A DNA stretch of 43,638 nucleotides from Acidimicrobiaceae bacterium (GCA_009844405.1 VYBO01000007.1:1-43638); one strand, 5' to 3'. Counted from the stretch's first letter, positions 8,071 through 17,087 are shown. Made by a program: numbers and translations. Notes: generated by a model from the sequence alone, not told the origin.

Positions 8071-10001
8071 TTGAACCGCTGCTGCCCCAGGTTTCCAAAC
8101 CGGCCCGCTATATCGGAGCCGAGGACGGGATGCGGGTTCCTCGCCACGCTCCCGGCGTCGTGTCGTGGCTGCTCACCTATCCGGACACTTACGAGATAGG
8201 CCTGCCGAACCAGGGGCTGCAGATCCTCTACGAGATCCTCAACGAGCGCCCGGACGCGGCCGCCGAGCGGGCCTACGCGCCGTGGGGCGACCTCGAGGCG
8301 CTGATGAGGGCCGAGGGGCTGCCGCTTTTCTCGCTGGACACACACCGTCCGGCTCCGCTGTTCGACGTCATCGCCTTCAATCTCTCGGCCGAGCTCGTCT
8401 ACACCAACGTGCTGAACTGCATCGATCTCGCGGGTGTGGCCGTCCGGGCTGCTTCCCGAAGCGACTCGGACCCGCTGATCGGCGCCGGGGGGCACTGCAC
8501 CTACAATCCCGAGCCGCTGGCGGACTTCCTCGACTTCGCCGTGCTCGGCGACGGCGAGGAGGCGGTAGGCGACATAACGGCCGTGCTGGCTGACTGGAAG
8601 GCGTCCGGCCGGCCCGGAGGCCGCAACGGCGTACTGCGAGCCCTCGCCCGCGTGCCGGGCACCTATGTGCCGTCGATGTACGAGGTCACCTACGACGGCG
8701 CCCGGCTCGTGGCCGTCGAGCCGCGGCACCCCGACGTGCCCGCCGTCGTCGAGAAGCGCACGGTGGCCGACCTGGCCGACTGGCCCTACCCCAAGCAGCA
8801 GCTCGTGCCGCTCACCGAGGTGGTGCACGACCGGCTCAACGTCGAGGTCTTCCGGGGCTGCACCCGCGGCTGCCGCTTCTGCCAGGCCGGGATGATCACC
8901 CGCCCCGTGCGCGAGCGTCCGGCCGAGCAGGTCCGCACCATGGTCGCCGAGGGCCTGCGGCGCACCGGCTACGACGAGGTCGCTCTCACCTCGCTGAGCA
9001 CCGCCGACTTCAGCGGCATCGAGCGGGTCGTGGCCGACACCGTCGACGACGCGGGCTGCAGCCAGGTCTCGGTGTCCCTGCCCAGCCTGCGGGTCGATGC
9101 CTTCACCGTGGGCCTCGCCGCCCAGATCCAGCGGGCGCGCCGGACCGGGCTGACCTTCGCACCCGAAGCCGGCACCTGGCGCATGCGCCAGGTGATCAAC
9201 AAGCTCATCACCAACGACGACCTCTACTCGGCAGTCGAGTCGGCCTACTCGCAGGGGTGGCGCCGGATGAAGCTCTACTTCCTGACCGGCCTGCCCACAG
9301 AGACCGACCCCGACACGCTCGCCATCGCCGAACTGGCCCGCAACTGCGTTGCGCTGGGTCGGGCCCACACCCGCTCGCCGTCGGTCACCGTCTCGGTGGG
9401 CGGGTTCGTGCCCAAGCCCTTCACTCCGTTCCAGTGGTTCGGTCAGAACACCTTGGTGGAGCTGCGTCGCAAGGTCGGTCTGTTGCGTGACGACCTGCGC
9501 CGGACGAAGGGCGTCCAGTTGAAGTGGCACGATCCCGCGGCCAGCCTGGCTGAGGGCTTGGCCAGCCGGGGTGACCGTCGCGTCGGAGATGTGATCGAGC
9601 ACGTATGGCGTCACGGCGGCACGTTCCAGGAGTGGTCCGAGCACTTCGACCTCGACCGCTGGCAGTCGGCTGCGGAGGCGTGCGGCGTCGACATCGACGC
9701 CTACGTCCACCGGCACCGCACCTTCGATGAGGTGCTGCCGTGGGACCACCTGTCGGCCGGGCTCCACAAGGACTTCCTGTGGCAGGACTGGCGCGACGCC
9801 CTCGATGAGGTGGGCCTCGAGGACTGCCGATGGACGCCGTGCTACGACTGCGGAGCTTGCACCGGCTACGGCGTCGAGCACGTCGTGGCGTCCGCCGTCC
9901 CTCCGGCGGGGGGGAGCCAGGGCACCGGCGTCGACCTCTCGCGCGGCGCCGAGATCCCGGTGCGCCTGCTCGAACGGCCGCTAGTGGGGGCGGCGAGATG
10001 A
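8058..10001 (+). CDS. B12-binding/radical-SAM protein, TIGR03960 family
   Basis: A radical-SAM enzyme of unknown substrate that, in bacteria, nearly always neighbours a DUF2344 (TIGR03936) protein and RNase E/G. The N-terminal half resembles a cobalamin-binding fold. The iron-sulfur motif CTRGCRFC (CxxxCxxC) lies near residue 274, and a C-terminal cysteine cluster PCYDCGACTG lies near residue 597. The ATG at 8058 is chosen because homologues begin close to MWxxLEPLL...KPARYxG. In-frame GTGs at 8049 and 8025 fall in the tandem repeat. The stop overlaps the next start (ATGA). A role in tRNA or ribosome-related modification is often proposed but remains inference. Confidence 0.88.
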   Translation: MWHQLEPLLPQVSKPARYIGAEDGMRVPRHAPGVVSWLLTYPDTYEIGLPNQGLQILYEILNERPDAAAERAYAPWGDLEALMRAEGLPLFSLDTHRPAPLFDVIAFNLSAELVYTNVLNCIDLAGVAVRAASRSDSDPLIGAGGHCTYNPEPLADFLDFAVLGDGEEAVGDITAVLADWKASGRPGGRNGVLRALARVPGTYVPSMYEVTYDGARLVAVEPRHPDVPAVVEKRTVADLADWPYPKQQLVPLTEVVHDRLNVEVFRGCTRGCRFCQAGMITRPVRERPAEQVRTMVAEGLRRTGYDEVALTSLSTADFSGIERVVADTVDDAGCSQVSVSLPSLRVDAFTVGLAAQIQRARRTGLTFAPEAGTWRMRQVINKLITNDDLYSAVESAYSQGWRRMKLYFLTGLPTETDPDTLAIAELARNCVALGRAHTRSPSVTVSVGGFVPKPFTPFQWFGQNTLVELRRKVGLLRDDLRRTKGVQLKWHDPAASLAEGLASRGDRRVGDVIEHVWRHGGTFQEWSEHFDLDRWQSAAEACGVDIDAYVHRHRTFDEVLPWDHLSAGLHKDFLWQDWRDALDEVGLEDCRWTPCYDCGACTGYGVEHVVASAVPPAGGSQGTGVDLSRGAEIPVRLLERPLVGAAR

Positions 10002-10801
10002 CGGGGACGCGCATCCGGGTCCGGTTCGCGAAGCACGGGAAGGTCCGCTTCACGTCGCACCGCGACGTGGCCCGGATCTGGGAGCGGTCGTTGCGTCGTG
10101 CCGCGGTTCCCGTCGTCTATTCGGCCGGGTTCAGTCCCCGGCCGAAGATCGCATTCGGGCTGGCCCTCCCCACCGGATACAGCTCCGACGCCGAGTATCT
10201 CGACGCCGAAGTTGATCCTGCGTGGGCGGCCGGCATCGACAACGAGAGACTCGTCGGCGCGCTCACCGCGTCGCTGCCGACGGGCATGACCACGCTGGCC
10301 GCGGCCGAGATCGCCTCCGGCGAGCCGTCGCTCCAGCACGCGGTGACTAGCTGTACTTGGAGGATCGACGCAGCCGGCGCGGACGCCACCGAGGCGTCCG
10401 AAGCGGTGTCGCGGGCCATGGATGCCGGCGAGCTGCTCGTTCAACGCGAGCGCAAGGGGCGGCTCACCATCGACGACATCCGTCCCGCCGTCCATGCAGT
10501 CGAGGTGCAGGCGAACATCACAGACGGCGTGAGGCTCATTGCCGAGTTGGCCACGCAACCGCGGGCCGTGCGCCCCGCCGAGTTGCTGGCGAGCCTCCGT
10601 CCGCCGCCCGGAGGCCGAGCGGCCGGGGAGCGATTCGTTCCAGTCCCGCCCAGCCTTCTGCGGGCGTGCCGTCTTCACCAATGGATCACAACCGACGCAG
10701 GAGAGCGCCGCGAACCGCTGGCGGTCTCCGAGCTGGGAGAGCGCCGCGAACCGCCGGCGGTCTCCGAGGCGTCGGTCGTTGGAGCGGGAGTCGGGCCATG
10801 A
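9998..10801 (+). CDS. DUF2344 (TIGR03936) protein, partner of the radical-SAM protein
   Basis: Protein of unknown activity that occurs next to, or fused with, TIGR03960 radical-SAM proteins. The family N-terminus is clear: RIRVRFAKHGKVRFTSHRD followed by GFSPRPKIAFGLALPTGY. The ATG at 9998 overlaps the preceding stop. The body to about residue 230 looks typical. The C-terminal tail carries two copies of a 12-residue repeat (GERREPxAVSE) encoded by a 36-bp duplication, which is probably not part of the folded domain. RNase E/G follows 30 bases later. Confidence 0.85.
   Translation: MTGTRIRVRFAKHGKVRFTSHRDVARIWERSLRRAAVPVVYSAGFSPRPKIAFGLALPTGYSSDAEYLDAEVDPAWAAGIDNERLVGALTASLPTGMTTLAAAEIASGEPSLQHAVTSCTWRIDAAGADATEASEAVSRAMDAGELLVQRERKGRLTIDDIRPAVHAVEVQANITDGVRLIAELATQPRAVRPAELLASLRPPPGGRAAGERFVPVPPSLLRACRLHQWITTDAGERREPLAVSELGERREPPAVSEASVVGAGVGP
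10700..10768. repeat. 36-bp tandem duplication in the DUF2344 tail
   Basis: Units at 10700-10735 and 10736-10768 differ by few bases (GCGAACCGCTGGCGG versus GCGAACCGCCGGCGG). The 12-codon period keeps the frame. Confidence 0.85.
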
Positions 10802-10831
10802 GGACCCCGTTCACGTACTCGAAGGAACACA

Positions 10832-12538
10832 ATGACGAACGAACGCCAACCGGCGAGCGCCCCCCGCGCCGCCGGCAAGAAAGAACAGACCTCTAGGAAG
10901 ACGGGCGACAGGAAAGAACAGGCTTCCAGGAAAGCGGGCGGTAAGGAGACCAAGGCCTCCGGCCCCCCTGCGGGCCGCGCCCCCCAACCGGCGAAATCGG
11001 GCCAGCCTGAGGGCCGAAAGCCGCAGATCGGTGACACCCGACCGGCACCGCCGACGCCCCCGAACGCGTCCGGCTCCCATCGCTCCCAGGCCGGGTCGGG
11101 CTCAGGGGGGCGGCGCCGGCGGCGCCGGCGCGGCGGCCGGGGAGGCGCGTCGAAGCCTCAAGCGGCCCCGGTGGTGGAAGCGGTCACCTACGACGAGCCG
11201 GTGGAGCTCGACGAGAAGAGCATGCGGGGACGGCGGGGCCGTACCCGCAAGGGTCAGGCCGTGGGCCGCTACCTCATGTGCGTTCATGTCACCGATCGGG
11301 CCACGCAGATAGCGGTGCTCGAGGGGCGCCGCCTCATCGAGTTCAGGGTGTCCCGCCCAGCCGACGACGTCAGCCAGATCCACGGCAACATCTACCTGGG
11401 CCGGGTTCAGAATGTCCTGCCCGGCATGGAGACCGCCTTCGTCGACGTCGGAACGCCCAAGAACGCGGTGCTGTACCGGGGCGACGTCCAGTACGACCCG
11501 GAGGACATCGAGTCGGGCGACGGCGCCCCGGCGAAGCCGCGTATCGAGGACCTGCTCCGGCCCAAGCAGTCGATCCTGTGCCAGGTCACCAAGAACCCCA
11601 TCGGCGAGAAGGGGGCCCGCCTCACCCAGGACGTCTCGCTGGCTGGGCGGTTCGTGGTCCTGGTGCCCAACTCGTCCGGCTTCGGGATATCGAAGCGGCT
11701 GCCCGACTCCGAGCGCAAGCGCCTGCGGTCGATCCTCGAGCGGGTCAAGCCCGAGGGCCACGGCCTCATCGTGCGCACCGCGGCCGAGAAGGTCACCGCG
11801 GCCGAGATCGAGCGGGACGTGGCCCGTCTCGTGGGCCAGTGGAACGACATCTCCAAGCTGGCCAAGTCGTCCTCCGCGCCCGCGCTGCTGTACCGGGAGC
11901 CGGAGGCCCCTCTGCGCCTCATCCGCGAGGAGCTCAACTCCGACTACCGCGGCGTGATCATCGACGACCGGCAGCTCTACTCCGAGGTGTCGGGCTACGT
12001 CTCGTCCATCATCAGGCCGCTGGCCGACCGGGTGGAGCACTACGACACGAAGAAGGAGAAGCTGCCGCTGTTCGAGCGCTACTACGTCACCGAGCAGCTA
12101 AAGAAGGCGCTCGAGCCCAAGGTGTGGCTGCCCTCGGGCGGCTCGCTCATCATCGAGCACACCGAGGCTCTCACCGTGGTGGATGTCAACACCGGCAAGA
12201 ACGTCGGCAAGTCCAGCCTCGAGGAGACGGTCCTGGCCAACAACCTCGAGGCCGCCGACGAGCTGGCCCGCCAACTGCGGCTGCGCGACATCGGCGGGAT
12301 CATCGTCGTGGACTTCGTCGACATGGAGCCGCCCGCCAACCGGGCCCAGGTCGCCAAGCGCTTCCGCGACGCGCTGGCCCGGGACAAGACCCGTACTCAG
12401 GTGCTGGACATCAGCGGCCTCGGGCTGATGGAGATGACCCGCAAGCGCAGCGGCGAAGGGCTGCTCGAGTCGCTCTCCGACATCTGCGGGGACTGCTCCG
12501 GCCGCGGCTACCGCCTACTGGCCGACCTGATGGATTAG
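10832..12538 (+). CDS. rne: Ribonuclease E/G family endoribonuclease
   Basis: Endoribonuclease for rRNA maturation and mRNA decay. The first 130 residues are low-complexity, basic and Gly/Pro/Lys-rich, with KEQ(T/A)SRK repeats and an arginine run, a likely RNA-binding or scaffold arm. The catalytic core follows: the S1-like segment NIYLGRVQNVLPGMETAFVDVG; the DNase-like part with VVDVNTGKNVGKSSLEETV and GGIIVVDFVDM, which carries the metal-binding aspartates; and the zinc-link cysteines DICGDCSGRGY at the end. The C-terminal arm of large RNase E is absent, so this is the actinobacterial form with an N-terminal arm. The ATG at 10832 has AAGGAA upstream. Confidence 0.93.
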   Translation: MTNERQPASAPRAAGKKEQTSRKTGDRKEQASRKAGGKETKASGPPAGRAPQPAKSGQPEGRKPQIGDTRPAPPTPPNASGSHRSQAGSGSGGRRRRRRRGGRGGASKPQAAPVVEAVTYDEPVELDEKSMRGRRGRTRKGQAVGRYLMCVHVTDRATQIAVLEGRRLIEFRVSRPADDVSQIHGNIYLGRVQNVLPGMETAFVDVGTPKNAVLYRGDVQYDPEDIESGDGAPAKPRIEDLLRPKQSILCQVTKNPIGEKGARLTQDVSLAGRFVVLVPNSSGFGISKRLPDSERKRLRSILERVKPEGHGLIVRTAAEKVTAAEIERDVARLVGQWNDISKLAKSSSAPALLYREPEAPLRLIREELNSDYRGVIIDDRQLYSEVSGYVSSIIRPLADRVEHYDTKKEKLPLFERYYVTEQLKKALEPKVWLPSGGSLIIEHTEALTVVDVNTGKNVGKSSLEETVLANNLEAADELARQLRLRDIGGIIVVDFVDMEPPANRAQVAKRFRDALARDKTRTQVLDISGLGLMEMTRKRSGEGLLESLSDICGDCSGRGYRLLADLMD

Positions 12539-12600
12539 GCCCAGGTGTTCCTGACCCGAGGTGTTCGGCCCGGCCGTGACGCGGATCAAGCCCATCCGGG

Positions 12601-12646
12601 AACTGGCAGCGGAGGATGCCCTATCGGGAGCTGTGCGCTGCCAATT
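12601..12646. repeat. Inverted repeat (REP-like hairpin) between rne and rpmA
   Basis: AACTGGCAGC at 12601-12610 pairs with GCTGCCAATT at 12637-12646, with one mismatch and a 26-base loop. The same arms recur at 13381-13425 beyond rplU. It lies in the 137-base gap between convergent rne and rpmA, where it could also act as a terminator, but no T-run follows. Confidence 0.7.
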
Positions 12647-12675
12647 CTTGTTCGGCCGTCCGGGCGGGCCGGGCG

Positions 12676-12933
12676 TCAGGCGTCGGCGGGGACTACCTCG
12701 ACGAGCTTGCGGCCATGGCGGGAGCCGAAGCGCACCACGCCGTCGGCCTTGGCGAACAGGGTGTCGTCACCGCCGCGTCCCACGTTGGTCCCGGGATGGA
12801 ACCTCGTGCCCCGCTGGCGCACGATTATCGCCCCGGACAGGACGCGGCCCCCGTCGTACACCTTCACGCCGAGGCGCTGCGCGTTCGAGTCGCGGCCGTT
12901 GCGAGTGGACCCTCCGCCCTTGGTCTTGGACAT
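12676..12933 (-). CDS. rpmA: 50S ribosomal protein L27
   Basis: Large-subunit protein near the peptidyl-transferase centre. The 85 residues show the family signature [20 protein letters not shown] and [19 protein letters not shown]. It follows rplU by six bases on the minus strand, the usual rplU-rpmA order. It is convergent with rne and divergent from obgE, whereas these genes normally all point the same way. Confidence 0.96.
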   Translation of the reverse strand: MSKTKGGGSTRNGRDSNAQRLGVKVYDGGRVLSGAIIVRQRGTRFHPGTNVGRGGDDTLFAKADGVVRFGSRHGRKLVEVVPADA

Positions 12934-12939
12934 GTCGAA

Positions 12940-13248
12940 TCAGTCCTTCCGTATGTCGGTGACTTCCAGGGTGGCCAGCGTCTGGCGGTGGCCCCAGCGG
13001 CGCCGCTGGTTGCTCTTGGACTTGTAGGTGAAGCCGCGGATCTTCGGGCCGCGGTGCTCATCGATCACGACTGCCGTCACGCTGACGCCGGCGAGGTCGT
13101 CCGGCGTGGCCATCACCGCTTCGCCGTCCACTAGGAGCAGGGGCCGCAGCGAGATCTCCGAGCCGGGCTCGGCGACGCGCTCCACCTCGATGGTCGAGCC
13201 CTGCTCGACGCGGTACTGCTTACCGCCCGTCTCGACCACTGCGTACAT
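12940..13248 (-). CDS. rplU: 50S ribosomal protein L21
   Basis: Early-assembling large-subunit protein. The ATG at 13248 gives 102 residues beginning MYAVVETGGKQYRVEQG, the family start. The frame is open further upstream (to 13410), but that part encodes repeats (LPIRMQRxFR) from the 36-bp duplication and is not ribosomal protein. The signature GFTYKSKSNQRRRWGHRQ is at the C-terminus. It heads the inverted rplU-rpmA pair. Confidence 0.95.
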   Translation of the reverse strand: MYAVVETGGKQYRVEQGSTIEVERVAEPGSEISLRPLLLVDGEAVMATPDDLAGVSVTAVVIDEHRGPKIRGFTYKSKSNQRRRWGHRQTLATLEVTDIRKD

Positions 13249-13283
13249 AGCCACCAGAGGGTACCGCCGTGCCGTTGCCGATC

Positions 13284-13425
13284 CACGGAAGGAACGCTGC
13301 ATGCGAATTGGCAGCGCAGCCGGCGGCGTGCCCTGGGCGGCCGTGCGGGGGCCGCCGGCACGGAAGGGACGCTGCATGCGAATTGGCAGCGCAGGGCGCC
13401 ATTTGGGCATTCTCAGCTGCCAATT
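13284..13425. repeat. 36-bp direct repeat plus hairpin between rplU and obgE
   Basis: A 36-base unit at 13284-13319 recurs at 13359-13394 (period 75) with one difference. Each ends in GAATTGGCAGCGCA, which is present in inverted orientation at 12635-12648. The second copy also opens a perfect 10-bp hairpin, AATTGGCAGC (13381-13390) with GCTGCCAATT (13416-13425), loop 25. This divergent intergenic region must hold both promoters. Confidence 0.85.
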
Positions 13426-13447
13426 CTGCGGTGCGGGGCAGTGGCCC

Positions 13448-13453
13448 TAGCCT
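13448..13453 (+). promoter_or_regulatory. Candidate -10 box for leaderless obgE
   Basis: TAGCCT lies six bases before the obgE ATG. A weak TTCTGC at 13424-13429 is 18 bases further upstream. The identical TAGCCT with a six-base gap precedes proA. Confidence 0.4.
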
Positions 13454-13459
13454 GAACGG

Positions 13460-14764
13460 ATGTCCTCCTTCGTTGACGAGTGCAACTTGCACGTCACTGC
13501 CGGTGATGGGGGAGCGGGGTGCGTCGCCTTTCGCAGGGAGGCGCATGTGGCCCGGGGCGGGCCGTCGGGCGGAGACGGCGGCCGCGGCGGGGATGTCTGG
13601 CTGGTCGCGGACCGCAACGTCGCCTCGCTGCTGGCCTTCCGCGACCATCCTCACCGCCGGGCCACCAACGGCAAGCACGGTTCCGGCAACAACCGCCAGG
13701 GGGCGCGGGGCGACGACCTGGATGTGAAAGTCCCGGTCGGCACCGTGGTGCTGGACCACGGCGACCACTCACAGCTCGCGGACCTGTCGGCCCACGGCGA
13801 GCGCTGGCTGGCGGCCGGCGCCGGCGAGGGCGGCAGGGGAAACGCCCGGTTCCTCGCCAACCGGCGCCGGGCCCCCGCGTTCGCGGAGCAGGGCGAATTC
13901 GGTGAGCGCCGCTGGCTTCGCCTCGAGCTCAAGCTGCTGGCCGACGTCGCCATCGTCGGCTTCCCCAACGTCGGCAAGTCGACGTTCATCAGCCGGGTGT
14001 CGGCGGCCAAACCGAAGATCGCCGACTATCCCTTCACGACGCTGGAGCCCAACCTGGGCGTGGTCCGACTCGACGACGATTTCGAGATGGTGCTGGCCGA
14101 CATCCCGGGACTCATCGAGGGCGCCAGCGAGGGCCGCGGCCTCGGCCACCGCTTCCTGCGCCATGTGGAGAGGGCCCGGGTGCTGCTGGTGCTGATCGAC
14201 CTGTGCGAGCTGGCCGACTGCCCGTCCGACGAGCAATTGGCGGTGCTTCTGCGGGAACTCGGCCGGTACCGGCCCGAGCTGGTGGAGAGGCCGCGGCTGG
14301 TGGTGGGCAGCCGGGCCGACACCGCGCCCGGAGAATCGTTCGGCTCGGGGCCGGTCGGGCGCCTGTCCTCGGCCACCGGCGAGGGCGTGTCCGAGGTGCT
14401 CGGCGAGTTGAGCCGGATGGTGACCGAGGCCCGCCTCAACGAGCCGGTTCTGGAAGTCGCGGTCGTGCACCGGCCCCTGCCGCCTGCACAGGAGGTGACG
14501 GTCCGGCGCATCGACGCCCGCGCCTGGGCGGTGGAGGGACGGGCCGCGGCCCGGGCGGTGGCCCTGAGCGACCTCACCGATCCCGGCGCGCTGGCCTATG
14601 CCCAGGATCGGCTGCGCAGCCTCGGGGTGGAGCGTGTCCTGGCCCGGGCCGGCGCGGCCTACGGCGACGAGGTCCGCATCGGCGACTTCAGCTTCACCTA
14701 CCAGGACGACGCCGACGTTGCTGAGGCCGCCGCGGCGACAGGCGCCCGCAGGAGCGACCGGTGA
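13460..14764 (+). CDS. obgE: Obg-family GTPase
   Basis: Ribosome-assembly and stress GTPase. The glycine-rich Obg domain is at residues 1-158 (GGAGCVAFRREAHVARGGPSGGDGGRGGDV). The G domain has GFPNVGKS (P-loop) near residue 170, switch sequence DYPFTTLEPNLG and DIPGLIEG. The C-terminal OCT-like domain is at about residues 335-420. The G4 NKxD motif that gives guanine specificity is replaced by VGSRAD near residue 290, while the G5-like SSATGEG is kept. The stop overlaps proB (GTGA). The 434-residue length is normal. Confidence 0.94.
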   Translation: MSSFVDECNLHVTAGDGGAGCVAFRREAHVARGGPSGGDGGRGGDVWLVADRNVASLLAFRDHPHRRATNGKHGSGNNRQGARGDDLDVKVPVGTVVLDHGDHSQLADLSAHGERWLAAGAGEGGRGNARFLANRRRAPAFAEQGEFGERRWLRLELKLLADVAIVGFPNVGKSTFISRVSAAKPKIADYPFTTLEPNLGVVRLDDDFEMVLADIPGLIEGASEGRGLGHRFLRHVERARVLLVLIDLCELADCPSDEQLAVLLRELGRYRPELVERPRLVVGSRADTAPGESFGSGPVGRLSSATGEGVSEVLGELSRMVTEARLNEPVLEVAVVHRPLPPAQEVTVRRIDARAWAVEGRAAARAVALSDLTDPGALAYAQDRLRSLGVERVLARAGAAYGDEVRIGDFSFTYQDDADVAEAAAATGARRSDR

Positions 14765-15906
14765 GCGCCTCGCCGTCCGCGACGACCGCTGAGACGGCCG
14801 AGGCGGGCCGGACGATCGTGGCCAAGATCGGCACGTCGTCGATCACCGACGCGGCCGGCGCCGTCGACCGCGCCTGCATCGAGAAGTTCTGCTCCGAGGT
14901 GGCCGAACTCAGATCGCGCGGCAACCGGGCGGTCGTCGTGACCAGCGGGGCAATCGCGGCCGGCCTGCCCGAGCTGGGCATGGGCGGAGACCGGCGACCG
15001 GCGAGCATGGCGACGCTCCAGGCGGTGGCCACCGTCGGCCAGAGCGCGCTGATGGGCATGTACCGGGAAATGTTCGCCCGTCTGGGCGTGGTGGCCGGCC
15101 AGGTGCTGCTGGTCCCGCTCGACTTCGTGATCCGCACCCAGTACGTGCATGCCTCGTCGACCCTGCGCAAGCTCCTGGATCTGGGCGTCGTGCCCATCGT
15201 CAACGAGAACGATGCGGTGGCCGACGACGAGATCCGGTGGGGCGACAACGACCGCCTGGCCGCCCTGGTGGCCAACCTGGTCCAGGCCGACCTGCTCGTG
15301 CTGCTGACCGACACCGCGGGGGTGCTCACCGAGGATCCCCGCCGCAACTCGAACGCTTCGCTCATCGAGGAGATCGTCGAGTTCGACCAGCATCTGGAGA
15401 GCCGCGCCGGCGGCGCCGGGACGCAGCGGGGCAGCGGCGGCATGGCGTCCAAGCTCACCGCGGCCCGGGTGGCGTCGCTGTCGGGTGTGCCCACCGTCAT
15501 CGCCGACGCCAGGCGGCCCGGGGTGCTGGCCGACGCCGCGGCCGGGGTCGCCGGGGTGGGGACGCTGGTGCGGGCCTCGGCCCAGCGGCTGCCGGCCCGC
15601 AAGCTGTGGATCGGCTTCGCGGTGGGCTCCCAGGGCGAGATCGCGGTGGACTCGGGAGCCCGGGCCGCGCTCGAGCGGGGGAAGTCGCTGCTCGCCGTCG
15701 GGGTCAGGTCGGTGTCCGGCTCCTTCGACGCCGGCGCTCCGGTGGAGGTGCGCGAGACGGGAGGCGCGGTGTTCGCGAAGGGCCTGGCCCGCCACAGCGG
15801 CGACGAGTTGCGGACCGCGGCCGGCCGCCGGCGCGAGGACCTGCCGCCGGGCGCGCCCCACGTGGTGATCCACGCCAACGACCTAGTAGTGCTGCCCAAC
15901 TCGTAG
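14761..15906 (+). CDS. proB: Glutamate 5-kinase
   Basis: First enzyme of proline synthesis, phosphorylating glutamate to gamma-glutamyl phosphate. The amino-acid kinase domain shows VAKIGTSSITD, VVTSGAIAAGLPELG, VPIVNENDAV and GTQRGSGGMASKLTAA. A C-terminal PUA domain follows from about residue 280. The 381-residue length is typical. The GTG at 14761 overlaps the obgE stop. Its usual neighbour proA is 8 kb away at 24062, separated by defence-like genes, pspA, murJ and an insertion sequence. Confidence 0.95.
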   Translation: MSASPSATTAETAEAGRTIVAKIGTSSITDAAGAVDRACIEKFCSEVAELRSRGNRAVVVTSGAIAAGLPELGMGGDRRPASMATLQAVATVGQSALMGMYREMFARLGVVAGQVLLVPLDFVIRTQYVHASSTLRKLLDLGVVPIVNENDAVADDEIRWGDNDRLAALVANLVQADLLVLLTDTAGVLTEDPRRNSNASLIEEIVEFDQHLESRAGGAGTQRGSGGMASKLTAARVASLSGVPTVIADARRPGVLADAAAGVAGVGTLVRASAQRLPARKLWIGFAVGSQGEIAVDSGARAALERGKSLLAVGVRSVSGSFDAGAPVEVRETGGAVFAKGLARHSGDELRTAAGRRREDLPPGAPHVVIHANDLVVLPNS

Positions 15907-15922
15907 CCGCCCAGCCGCTGGC

Positions 15923-15928
15923 TACGAT
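15923..15928 (+). promoter_or_regulatory. Candidate -10 box of the ATPase/DUF3226 pair
   Basis: TACGAT, 17 bases after the proB stop, would place transcription start about 20-27 bases before the ATPase start codons at 15953 or 15962. No -35 box stands out. Confidence 0.3.
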
Positions 15929-15952
15929 GTTCCGTGAACGGCCCCGGCATGG

Positions 15953-17080
15953 ATGAGGCCAATGTCCGACTACACCGGCGACGACTCCCTGCACTTGCCC
16001 TCGCTGCGGATTGAGGGCTTCCGCGGCATCGACAGCCTTACCATCAACCGCTTCGGCCGAGTGACGCTCCTCGCGGGCCGGAACGGCACAGGCAAGACCA
16101 CTGTGCTCGACGCGGTCCGCATCTTCGCTGACCGCGGCCGGTTGTCAGCCCTCACCGCGGTCCTCGACCGCAGTGAGGAATATGCAGGTCGTGTGGACGA
16201 AGAGAAGGACATCAGGGACATCCCGGACTTCGGGGCGTTGTTCCATGGCAGGCAGGCAAAGAAGGGCACGTCGTTCACGATCGGTCTCGCCGGTGACCCC
16301 CATACACAGGTAGTCGTCGAGGTCTCCTCGACTGACGACATGCCGGAGGAATGGATGTCAAGGCTGGGCAAGCCGGCGATCAGCGCTCAGGTGCTCAGGA
16401 TCGCCTTCGGCCATTTCGAAGAGTTCCTGCCCGTGCTCGACGGAGACTTGGATGTCGGACGAGCGCCATGGCGACGTCGCCCCATCCGAGATGATGACGG
16501 GCGGCCCAAGGCTCTGAGGGCCGAGGTGCTTGGCCCTGGTCTGCTCAATAACTTGGACTTGGATCAGCGGTGGGGCGAGATTGCACTGACTGAACAGGAG
16601 CCGGTCGCGCTTCGCGCCCTGAACCTGGCCGCGAATCACCGCATCGACGGTGTTGCGGTGGTCTCAGGTGATACCCGCTACCGTTCCCGCCGAGTCCTAG
16701 TCAAACTAGAGGACGGCGAGAGGGTTCCCTTGAGGAGCCTCGGAGACGGCGCGGTGCGGTTGTTCGGTGTCGCGGTTGCGTTGGCGGGAGCGGCTGGAGG
16801 CCTGCTGCTCATCGACGAGGCTGAGAACGGCATCCACCGTTCGCTACAACACGAGTATTGGCGTCTGGTGCTTCGCGCCGCAGCAGACAATGACGTCCAG
16901 GTCATCGCAACCACGCACGGCTGGGACTGCATCAGGGGATTCGCATCTGCTGCTAGCGAGAACCACGATGTGGAGGGCGTCGTGGTCCGCTTGGAGCGCG
17001 AGAACGGCGGCCTCCGCGCGGTCGAGTATTCCGAAGAGGAGCTCCAGACGGCCACAGGCCAGGGCATAGAGATCAGGTGA
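15953..17080 (+). CDS. AAA ATPase of the OLD/AAA_21 type
   Basis: ABC/SMC-like ATPase related to the ATPase half of OLD nucleases. Features seen: IEGFRGIDSLTINRFGRVTLL followed by Walker A AGRNGTGKTT near residue 45; the ABC-like VPLRSLGDGAVRLFGVAVAL; Walker B GLLLIDEAENGIH near residue 285; and a terminal histidine switch ATTHGWD. Starts at 15953 and 15962 (MSDYTGDD) are both possible. A DUF3226 TOPRIM-like gene follows seven bases later. ATPase plus separate TOPRIM protein is the layout of split OLD-like defence such as PARIS (AriA/AriB). A phage-defence role is inferred from that layout. Confidence 0.82.
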   Translation: MRPMSDYTGDDSLHLPSLRIEGFRGIDSLTINRFGRVTLLAGRNGTGKTTVLDAVRIFADRGRLSALTAVLDRSEEYAGRVDEEKDIRDIPDFGALFHGRQAKKGTSFTIGLAGDPHTQVVVEVSSTDDMPEEWMSRLGKPAISAQVLRIAFGHFEEFLPVLDGDLDVGRAPWRRRPIRDDDGRPKALRAEVLGPGLLNNLDLDQRWGEIALTEQEPVALRALNLAANHRIDGVAVVSGDTRYRSRRVLVKLEDGERVPLRSLGDGAVRLFGVAVALAGAAGGLLLIDEAENGIHRSLQHEYWRLVLRAAADNDVQVIATTHGWDCIRGFASAASENHDVEGVVVRLERENGGLRAVEYSEEELQTATGQGIEIR

Positions 17081-17087
17081 CGGCCCG

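Noticed and set aside
13249..13410. N-terminal extension of L21 by 54 codons
   Set aside because: Encoded by the 36-bp repeats and not part of the L21 family; the ATG at 13248 gives the normal length.
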